From contig JADGPB010000137.1 in assembly GCA_017882655.1 (NCBI GenBank), positions 1 to 6,590 on the forward strand: 6,590 nt of DNA. Reading direction: 5' to 3'. A program made the position numbers and the translations under genes. Shown here piece by piece: positions 1-5,220 of this stretch (within the stretch, counting starts at the first letter, position 1; each line of letters opens with the position of its first letter). The DNA is from Propionibacteriales bacterium (GTDB lineage: Bacteria; Actinomycetota; Actinomycetes; Propionibacteriales; Propionibacteriaceae). The notes under the pieces were generated by a model. The model ran no database searches. It worked only from the letters and a program-made list of their open reading frames with translations, and was not told where the DNA came from.

Positions 1-228
1 TACCATCTAGGGGTATATCTGAGCTTGTCGGCCGTCACGTTGGCGCCCATCTCGCTGGCTGGAGTCCCTTGGGATTGCGTTACGGGGAATGGTCTGCAAG
101 GTTAAGTTCCGGGGCGAATCTCAGGTGAATACCGAGGGGTTTGAGCGAAAGGTTTCGGCGCTCTGGCACAGCGGGCCTCGCGGCCGCGGAGAGGGTGAAC
201 CGCCGGCCCGATCGAACAGGCCCAGCTC

Positions 229-242
229 GCCCCCAAGGGGGC
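229..242. repeat. Perfect inverted repeat GCCCCC-AA-GGGGGC
   Basis: Two 6-nt arms are separated by only two bases, so it is more credible as a two-fold-symmetric protein-binding site, or as the top of a larger fold, than as a stand-alone hairpin. It lies about 190 bp upstream of the candidate promoter of the glucan cluster. In such GC-rich DNA a chance origin is quite possible. Confidence 0.3.
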
Positions 243-254
243 ATCACCCCTAGT

Positions 255-266
255 CAGACCGGTCTG
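255..266. promoter_or_regulatory. 12-bp perfect palindrome, candidate operator
   Basis: CAGACCGGTCTG is fully two-fold symmetric with no spacer, the form expected for a dimeric regulator such as a TetR- or GntR-type repressor. It sits about 150 bp upstream of the candidate -35 element of the glucan cluster, and no other gene in the window is close to it. No regulator gene is present here, so the binding protein is unknown. The assignment rests on symmetry alone. Confidence 0.3.
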
Positions 267-414
267 TACGGTGTGGTGTCGCAGGCGCTTGGTACCTGGT
301 CCTAGATCGTTTCAACTCCCGGTCCGGGCCGTCCCAACCACCTCTCAGAGCTCGACTCAAGCACATTCTATGGTCGTTCAGAACCGTATCCAGGGTCTGG
401 GACACGATTTGCGA

Positions 415-443
415 TTGGACGAGAACCGACATATCTATTGTAA
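415..443 (+). promoter_or_regulatory. Candidate sigma70-type promoter for the glucan cluster
   Basis: TTGGAC at 415-420 resembles a -35 box. It is followed after 17 bp by TTGTAA (438-443); the overlapping TATTGT (436-441) is a second -10 candidate that fits the TANNNT pattern but has a 15-bp spacer. The region 428-445 is clearly AT-richer than its surroundings. Transcription starting near 450 would give a 5' leader of about 70 nt carrying the hairpin at 465-481. Neither -10 match is strong. Confidence 0.35.
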
Positions 444-464
444 AGGCAGTCAGCGACGCTCCGA

Positions 465-481
465 GCCCGCCGATTGCGGGC
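465..481 (+). promoter_or_regulatory. Small perfect hairpin in the 5' leader
   Basis: GCCCGC (465-470) and GCGGGC (476-481) form a 6-bp GC-only stem around the 5-nt loop CGATT. It ends 37 nt before the ATG of the synthase gene and does not cover the Shine-Dalgarno sequence (508-513). It could stabilise the transcript 5' end or pause polymerase. There is no U-tract, so it is not an intrinsic terminator of the usual kind. Confidence 0.3.
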
Positions 482-518
482 CAGGAGCAGTCACCGCCAC
501 AACCGACGGGAGGTGCTC

Positions 519-2309
519 ATGGCATCGAGAGTCCACGACTACGCATCTGTTGATGCATTCGACGACGCCACGAGACGGGCGGCGACGCGCGACGCGTACT
601 CGCCGGTAATGATCTTGCTCACGATCGTTTCGACTATCGGCGTCCTCTACTACGGATCGTTCCTGCTGAGGCCGGAGAACCGTGGCGACATTGTGCCATG
701 GCTGCTGGTCATCGTCTCCGAGTCGATCCTCGTCTTCCACGGCTTGGCGAGCATGTGGACGATCCTCGCCGGGCAGCGGGAGCGCCGCGGCGACTGGACC
801 TACCAGTCGGCTCGGGCCGGCCTGTACGACCCGAGCGGCCCCGAGGTGCTCGCCAACGTTGAGGACCCCTCCAAGTGGCCGTTGTTTATGGACGGTCGGA
901 GGGTCACTGTCGACGTGCTCATCACCGTGTACGGCGAGCCCCTGGAAGTGATCCGGCGCACCGCCGAGGCCGCGCTCGCGATCCGCGGACTGCACTGGAC
1001 CTGGATCCTTGACGACGGGCGCTCCGACGCGGTGCAGGAGCTGGCGAGCGAGCTCGGGTGCCGCTACATCCGTCGGCTGAGCAACAACGGCGCCAAGGCG
1101 GGCAACATCAACAACGCCCTCACGATCGCCAAGGGCGACTTCTTCGTCATCTTTGACGCCGACTTCATACCGCTGCCGGGCTTCATCGAGCAGACGCTGC
1201 CCTTCTTCGAGACGGCAACCGTTGCGTTCGTACAGACTCCTCAGACGTACGGCAACCTCCACAACTTCATCTCCCGCGGCGCCGGCTACATGCAGTCGAT
1301 GTTCTACCGGTTCGTACAGCCGGGCCGGAACGCGTTCAACGCGGCCTTCTGCGTCGGCACGAACGTGATCTTCCGCCGCGCGGCGATCGACGACATCGGT
1401 GGTATGTACACCGACTCCAAGAGCGAGGACGTCTGGACGTCCTTGGTGCTGCACGGCCGCGGCTGGCGCAGCATCTTCCTGCCGGAAACCCTCGCGATCG
1501 GCGACGCTCCGGACACGATCGAGGCGTATGCGAAGCAACAGCTCCGGTGGGCGACCGGTGGCTTCGAGATCCTGTTCACGAGCAACCCATTGGTCACGCG
1601 GCGGAAGCTGACCCTCGACCAGCGCCTCATGTACTTCGTGACGGCGACCCACTACCTGACTGGCATAGCGCCGGGGGTGCTGCTGCTCGTCCCGGTTCTC
1701 GAGATCTTCTTCGACCTACGACCTGTCTCACTGAACGTCGGCATCGAACAGTGGCTCCTCGCGTACGCCGGCTTCTACGGCCTCCAGATCATCCTGGCGT
1801 TCTTCACGCTCGGGTCGTTCCGCCCCGAGGTCCTCATGCTCGCCGCGAGCTCGTTCCCGATCTACATGAAGGCGTTCATGAACGTCGTCATCGGCCGGGA
1901 CACCGCGTGGAGCGTGACGGGCGCCTCCAAGAGGGCGGCATCGCCGTTCAACTTCCTCACGTTGCAGGTCGTCACGTTCTTGATCCTGCTCGCCACAACA
2001 GCCGTGGGCATCTGGCGCGACGTGCTCAACGCCCAGGTCGCGATCGCCACGATCTGGGCCGGGCTCAACATGCTCATCCTGGGGGCGTTCCTGCTGGTGG
2101 CCGTGGGCGAGGCACGCAGGCTCCGCCGCGACGACAAGGGAGTTCGCGCGATCGACGCGAAGAGCGTGGCGCTCGGTGAGTTCCTGGCAGCACCGGAGCC
2201 GCGCTCGACCCCGTACACCCTCATCCTCGCCGAACTCCGGGCGAAGCAGACAGACGCAGACCGGCAGGAGCCCACGGGAGCACCGGCCATCAAGGAGACA
2301 GCATCATGA
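519..2309 (+). CDS. Processive family-2 beta-glycosyltransferase (cellulose/curdlan/mixed-linkage-glucan synthase-like)
   Basis: This 596-residue inner-membrane enzyme is predicted to polymerise a nucleotide sugar (probably UDP-glucose) on the cytoplasmic face and extrude the chain through its own membrane channel. Two N-terminal membrane segments lie at about 29-50 and 58-84. The catalytic GT-A domain follows, with DVLITVYGEP (132-141), DDG (165-167), DAD (D213, D215, metal/UDP site), SED (302-304, the TED motif with the general-base Asp) and QQLRW (340-344, the QxxRW acceptor-site motif). This D,D,D,QxxRW set marks processive synthases. About five more membrane segments span 370-530. WSVTG at 464-468 before K471 resembles the FxVTxK gating loop of BcsA. 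The 65-residue tail shows no PilZ RxxxR...DxSxxG motif. The ATG at 519 is chosen over an in-frame TTG at 474 because GGGAGG (508-513) lies 5 nt before it. The stop overlaps the next gene by ATGA, implying translational coupling. The family is secure; the linkage (beta-1,4, beta-1,3 or mixed) is not readable from these motifs. Confidence 0.93.
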   Translation: MASRVHDYASVDAFDDATRRAATRDAYSPVMILLTIVSTIGVLYYGSFLLRPENRGDIVPWLLVIVSESILVFHGLASMWTILAGQRERRGDWTYQSARAGLYDPSGPEVLANVEDPSKWPLFMDGRRVTVDVLITVYGEPLEVIRRTAEAALAIRGLHWTWILDDGRSDAVQELASELGCRYIRRLSNNGAKAGNINNALTIAKGDFFVIFDADFIPLPGFIEQTLPFFETATVAFVQTPQTYGNLHNFISRGAGYMQSMFYRFVQPGRNAFNAAFCVGTNVIFRRAAIDDIGGMYTDSKSEDVWTSLVLHGRGWRSIFLPETLAIGDAPDTIEAYAKQQLRWATGGFEILFTSNPLVTRRKLTLDQRLMYFVTATHYLTGIAPGVLLLVPVLEIFFDLRPVSLNVGIEQWLLAYAGFYGLQIILAFFTLGSFRPEVLMLAASSFPIYMKAFMNVVIGRDTAWSVTGASKRAASPFNFLTLQVVTFLILLATTAVGIWRDVLNAQVAIATIWAGLNMLILGAFLLVAVGEARRLRRDDKGVRAIDAKSVALGEFLAAPEPRSTPYTLILAELRAKQTDADRQEPTGAPAIKETAS

Positions 2310-3040
2310 CGTGGACGAACCGACTCCGGCTTTGGCTCAGCATCCTGCTGACCCTGGGCCTCATCTTCCTTCTGGTCCTGGTCTTCAACCAGCGTCAGCA
2401 CACCATCCAGAGCTCGTCCGCAACGATCATCGCGCCGAGGGTGCAGGTGGCGTCGAACTACGGCGGCATCGTCATCAAGCAGCACGTGACAGTGGGCCAG
2501 AAGGTGAAGCTGGGCGACGTCCTGTTCGACGTGAGCAGCGTCAGCCTTCAGCAGGATCTCGCCAACAAGGTGAAGGTGGCCTCCACGGATGCGTTGACGA
2601 TCGACACGGTCAAGGGCGTGCTCACTTACAAGGCGACCACGACGGGCACGATCACGCAGGTTTACGCCCAGGAGGGCAGCTACCTCAGCGCGACCCAGCC
2701 GCTCGCGGTCATCACCGGCGACAGCGGCAGGGTCGTGGAGGCGCAGTTCCAACTGAGCCCCCGCGAGTACGCCCTCGTGGACAAAGGCGCCGCAGTCACG
2801 CTGCGGCTGCCCGACAACACGTCCATCACCGGCGTCGTGGACAGCGCGCTGGTGGCAACTCAGCAAGGCCAGGCAGTGGTCACGGTGAGGATCACGAGCG
2901 ACGACCTCAACGTCCGTAACCTCCACCTGCTGGCTACCGACGGAGCGCCCGTGAGCGCCGTCGTACGACTCCGTGACGAGGGTGTCCTCGCCGGACCTAC
3001 CGATGCGCTCCGCGCATTGTTCCGCAAGGTCGGGTTGTGA
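2306..3040 (+). CDS. HlyD-like membrane-anchored adaptor with split lipoyl domain
   Basis: The protein has 244 residues. A short basic N-terminus and one membrane helix (about 11-27) anchor it with the rest outside. Two lipoyl-like half-motifs follow, at about 44-76 (containing NYGGIVIKQHVTVGQKVKLGD) and 108-137 (TTGTITQVYAQEGSYLSATQ). Only about 30 residues separate them, so the coiled-coil hairpin of classical HlyD/AcrA proteins is nearly absent. Residues 141-222 look like the beta-barrel domain. AAGGAGA (2292-2298) lies 7 nt before the ATG, which overlaps the synthase stop codon. Position and type match BgsB, the HlyD-like partner of the mixed-linkage glucan synthase BgsA in Sinorhizobium meliloti, so I infer a role at the outer face of the synthase, guiding or stabilising the emerging chain. 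A drug-efflux adaptor is less likely because no transporter gene is adjacent. Fold call fairly sure; function inferred. Confidence 0.8.
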   Translation: MTWTNRLRLWLSILLTLGLIFLLVLVFNQRQHTIQSSSATIIAPRVQVASNYGGIVIKQHVTVGQKVKLGDVLFDVSSVSLQQDLANKVKVASTDALTIDTVKGVLTYKATTTGTITQVYAQEGSYLSATQPLAVITGDSGRVVEAQFQLSPREYALVDKGAAVTLRLPDNTSITGVVDSALVATQQGQAVVTVRITSDDLNVRNLHLLATDGAPVSAVVRLRDEGVLAGPTDALRALFRKVGL

Positions 3041-3079
3041 TCGGCTCGATGACCCCAATCGACGAAGGGAACGGATCCT

Positions 3080-5104
3080 ATGGATTCGCCACGCATGAGC
3101 CGCCGCACCTGGTGCGGTCTGGTCGGAAGTAGCGCCCTAGCAATGGGTGTGGGCAGTCTTGCTGCCTGTTCGAGCAAGACGCCTGTGAGCACCAGCCCCG
3201 GGGCCGCGACGACGGCACTCGACAAGGGCACCGTCTCGACACTTGTCGCCGCGATGTCGACGCGTACGCCGAAGACCCTCGTCATGCCGCGGCTCGCCGA
3301 GGGCCTGACGCCGCCGACGAACCACTGGTTCTCGGGGTTGGTGTTCGGTGACCAGGCGCAGCCTGTGTTCCCGATGCCGCTGGCCTTCGGGCTGACGAAG
3401 TCCGGCTTCGAGTTCTGGTTGCCGAAGCTCCTCGTGAGCGCGAAGACGATCGGTTCCGAGCAGGGACCGCGGCTCGGGCTGTCCGTGGACGGCGTGACTG
3501 GCGGAGTGGTCTCGGCTTACGACGCGGCCTCTGTGGTCGTGCAGCTGAGAGATGCCTCCGGTAAGGGGGTGGCCGACGTGCGACTCGTACAAGGGTCGCC
3601 CACGATCTCGGTGAAGGCGATCACGGACATCAAGCTCACTGGCTCGAGTGCGTTCTCCGCCGCCGGGTCCGCCTGGCAGGCGACGGTCGGCGCGACCGTG
3701 TTCGGGCTGACCGGTGACGGGAAGGTGTCCGGGTCGGACGTCACCCTGGCGACCGGCAAGACGGAGACGTTCTTCATCCCGCCGACGACGGGCATGACTG
3801 TGGCCGATCTCGCGTCGAAGGTACAGGCGGTGACGGGGACGGACGTGACGTACGAGATCGGTACGAACGACGTCACCACCACGATCCGGTACGCAGCAGC
3901 TGGGCCGGCACTCGTCGTCTCGATGCCGCACCACGAGGGCAGCCTCGTCTCGAAGGGGACCTCGCTCGGGTCGTACGACAGCATCTACGGGAAGCTCGAG
4001 CTGTACGCGACGGAGACCCTCGCCTGGCATGCCAAGCGGTGGGACATTCGGACCGCGCTCGACCTGTCCAAGCTGAGCTCGGACCAGAAGGGCAAGCTGG
4101 CAACGCAGGTGGCTGCCGATGTGGCCGCGACGAAGCCGTACCCACAGGACACGTACTTCGGCGGCAAGGGGCTGTACCGCGACGCGATGCTGATGGAGAT
4201 CGCGAAGGCCGTGGGTGCGCAAGATGCGGCCAAGACCGTGAAGGATCGGCTCACGACCGCGCTCCAGAAGTGGACCGAGCCTAAGGGTGCCGACGCGCGG
4301 GCGACGGAGTGCTTCGTGTACGACCCCAAGTACCACGGCATGATCGGGCTCGCGGCGTCGTTCGGTTCGGACGAGTACAACGACCACCACTTCCACTACG
4401 GCTACTTCCTGTACGCCGCGGGAGTGCTGTGCGCGGACGACTCGGCGTTGGCCGCGAAGCTGGCGCCGGTGATGGACCTGCTGGCGGCAGACATCGCGTC
4501 GCCGACGGACACCGGCTTCTTCCCGCAGTGGCGTCCGTTCGACGCGTACGCCTCGCATTCCTGGGCATCGGGCACCTCGCCGTTCGCGGACGGGAACAAC
4601 CAGGAGTCGAGCTCGGAAGCGGTCAACGCGTGGGCGGGCCTGGCTCTGTGGGCACGGGCGCGTGGCGACAAGGCCTTGGAACAGCAGGCGACCTGGATGC
4701 ACTCGCTCGAGGCGCAGACGGCACTGGCGTACTGGCTTGCCCCGGACACGAGCGCGTTCTCGGGGTTCCAGCACCACATCGTGGGCATGTGCTGGGGCAC
4801 GAAGCGCGACTACTCCACGTGGTTCTCGGCAGACCCCACGGCGATCCTCATGATCCAGGTGCTGCCGGCCGGCCCGAGTGCGGGGTACCTCGCCGCGTCG
4901 CCCGATCGTGTGTCGGCGGCGATCACTGAGGCGGTCGGTTCCGGTGACTACAGCAAGACGTACGGCGACTACTGCCTGCTGTACTCGTCGCTGGCAGGCA
5001 AGGATGCGGCGGCCAAGGCCCTCGACACCGCGCCGAGCGTCGCCGACCACATCGACGACGGCAACTCCATGTCGTACCTGCTCGCGTACCTGATGACCCG
5101 CTGA
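3080..5104 (+). CDS. GH81 endo-beta-1,3-glucanase, Tat-type lipoprotein
   Basis: This 674-residue surface glucanase is predicted to hydrolyse internal beta-1,3-glucosidic bonds. The N-terminus has SRRTW (7-11), a twin-arginine-like motif, a hydrophobic stretch, and the lipobox LAAC with Cys30, so it should be exported folded and lipid-anchored outside the membrane. A Ser/Thr/Ala-rich linker follows, then a full GH81 domain: NHWFSGLVF (81-89), PMPLAF just after, YFGGKGLYRD (359-368), DHHFHYGY (435-442), GNNQESSSEAVNAW (around 505-518) and HHIVGMCWG (565-573). D435, H439, E509 and E513 correspond to the conserved acid/base residues of the family, so the enzyme should be active. No carbohydrate-binding module follows. 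GAAGGGA (3064-3070) lies 9 nt before the ATG; a second ATG at 3095 has no such site. It starts 39 bp after the adaptor gene, suggesting co-transcription and a role in trimming or releasing the polymer made by the synthase. An alternative is scavenging of fungal or plant beta-1,3-glucan, but the tight linkage argues against that. Confidence 0.94.
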   Translation: MDSPRMSRRTWCGLVGSSALAMGVGSLAACSSKTPVSTSPGAATTALDKGTVSTLVAAMSTRTPKTLVMPRLAEGLTPPTNHWFSGLVFGDQAQPVFPMPLAFGLTKSGFEFWLPKLLVSAKTIGSEQGPRLGLSVDGVTGGVVSAYDAASVVVQLRDASGKGVADVRLVQGSPTISVKAITDIKLTGSSAFSAAGSAWQATVGATVFGLTGDGKVSGSDVTLATGKTETFFIPPTTGMTVADLASKVQAVTGTDVTYEIGTNDVTTTIRYAAAGPALVVSMPHHEGSLVSKGTSLGSYDSIYGKLELYATETLAWHAKRWDIRTALDLSKLSSDQKGKLATQVAADVAATKPYPQDTYFGGKGLYRDAMLMEIAKAVGAQDAAKTVKDRLTTALQKWTEPKGADARATECFVYDPKYHGMIGLAASFGSDEYNDHHFHYGYFLYAAGVLCADDSALAAKLAPVMDLLAADIASPTDTGFFPQWRPFDAYASHSWASGTSPFADGNNQESSSEAVNAWAGLALWARARGDKALEQQATWMHSLEAQTALAYWLAPDTSAFSGFQHHIVGMCWGTKRDYSTWFSADPTAILMIQVLPAGPSAGYLAASPDRVSAAITEAVGSGDYSKTYGDYCLLYSSLAGKDAAAKALDTAPSVADHIDDGNSMSYLLAYLMTR

Positions 5105-5108
5105 TCAG

Positions 5109-5184
5109 CCGGGTTTTCGCCGCACAGTCGAGCTGTACGGGGTCGTACGCGACCATGTGCGGCGACTGAGCGGCGAAAACCCGG
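5109..5184. terminator. Large imperfect palindrome after the glucanase gene, probable terminator
   Basis: CCGGGTTTTCGCCGC (5109-5123) is perfectly complementary to GCGGCGAAAACCCGG (5170-5184). After one A/A mismatch (5124/5169), six more pairs follow (5125-5130 with 5163-5168). The 32-nt apical part contains its own 5-bp hairpin, GGTCG-TACG-CGACC (5141-5154). A competing pairing is also possible: CGCCGCAC (5118-5125) with GTGCGGCG (5157-5164). It begins 4 nt after the glucanase stop. There is no U-tract after the stem, but U-tail-less stem-loops are commonly proposed as terminators in Actinomycetota. It could instead be a dispersed repeat or a regulatory element for pheA. Confidence 0.55.
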
Positions 5185-5207
5185 ATCGGTGGGGGCGGCG
5201 GCCCATG

Positions 5208-5213
5208 TACGGT
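5208..5213 (+). promoter_or_regulatory. Candidate -10 element (TACGGT) for a leaderless pheA transcript
   Basis: TACGGT fits the actinobacterial TANNNT -10 pattern and ends 7 nt before the GTG at 5221. Transcription could therefore begin at or next to the start codon. No Shine-Dalgarno sequence sits at a normal distance from either GTG: the nearest G-rich run, at about 5190-5198, is too far upstream. No convincing -35 box is visible, and the upstream palindrome ends 23 nt before the hexamer. Confidence 0.3.
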
Positions 5214-5220
5214 GACGCTC

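Larger units (their letters stand above)
1..518. other. Non-coding leader / intergenic region upstream of the glucan-synthase cluster
   Basis: I find no gene here. The open frames are short, lack ribosome-binding sites and show no recognisable protein family. The stretch contains several self-complementary segments: GCCCCC-AA-GGGGGC at 229-242, the perfect 12-bp palindrome CAGACCGGTCTG at 255-266, a possible hairpin at 143-163, the complementary pairs 172-177/205-210 and 173-178/218-223, and an 8-nt complementary pair CTAGGGGT (7-14) / ACCCCTAG (246-253). The last 100 bases are locally AT-richer and hold a candidate promoter. I looked for cyclic-di-GMP (GEMM), cyclic-di-AMP (ydaO), cobalamin and glycine riboswitch cores and did not recognise any. 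Whether the upstream part belongs to an unseen gene before the window cannot be decided. Confidence 0.6.
519..5104 (+). other. Predicted three-gene operon: glucan synthase - adaptor - glucanase
   Basis: All three genes run in one direction, with a 4-bp overlap between the first two and a 39-bp gap before the third. Each has its own ribosome-binding site, and I see no hairpin or promoter in the 3041-3079 gap. A candidate promoter lies before the first gene and a large palindrome after the last. The gene set contains no BcsB, BcsC, BcsZ (GH8) or diguanylate cyclase, unlike typical proteobacterial cellulose loci. Confidence 0.75.

Noticed and set aside
60..260. Cyclic-di-GMP, cyclic-di-AMP, cobalamin or glycine riboswitch in the leader
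   Set aside because: Fragments such as GGGGCGAATC and GAGAGGGTGAACC look superficially suggestive, but the conserved cores of these riboswitches could not be found in order.
474..518. Extended TTG start for the synthase
   Set aside because: It adds 15 residues and would place the hairpin at 465-481 across the initiation site. The ATG at 519 has GGGAGG at 5-nt spacing.
271..609. 112-codon plus-strand open frame in the leader
   Set aside because: It overlaps the true synthase start in another frame, lacks a convincing ribosome-binding site and resembles no protein.
450..1652. 400-codon minus-strand open frame
   Set aside because: It is antisense to the glycosyltransferase, whose motifs are all intact, and its composition is typical of antisense reading in GC-rich DNA.
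2112..2306. PilZ domain at the synthase C-terminus
   Set aside because: The tail is too short and lacks the RxxxR and DxSxxG signatures.
1862..3058. 398-codon minus-strand open frame across the synthase/adaptor junction
   Set aside because: It is antisense to two well-supported genes and shows no domain or membrane pattern.
3137..5050. 637-codon open frame on the minus strand
   Set aside because: It is fully antisense to the GH81 gene, is rich in Arg/His/Val/Gly as expected from reading GC-rich codons backwards, and has no family motif. It is a compositional shadow.
5205..5207. ATG at 5205 as start of pheA
   Set aside because: It is in a different frame from pheA and meets a stop codon after 18 codons.
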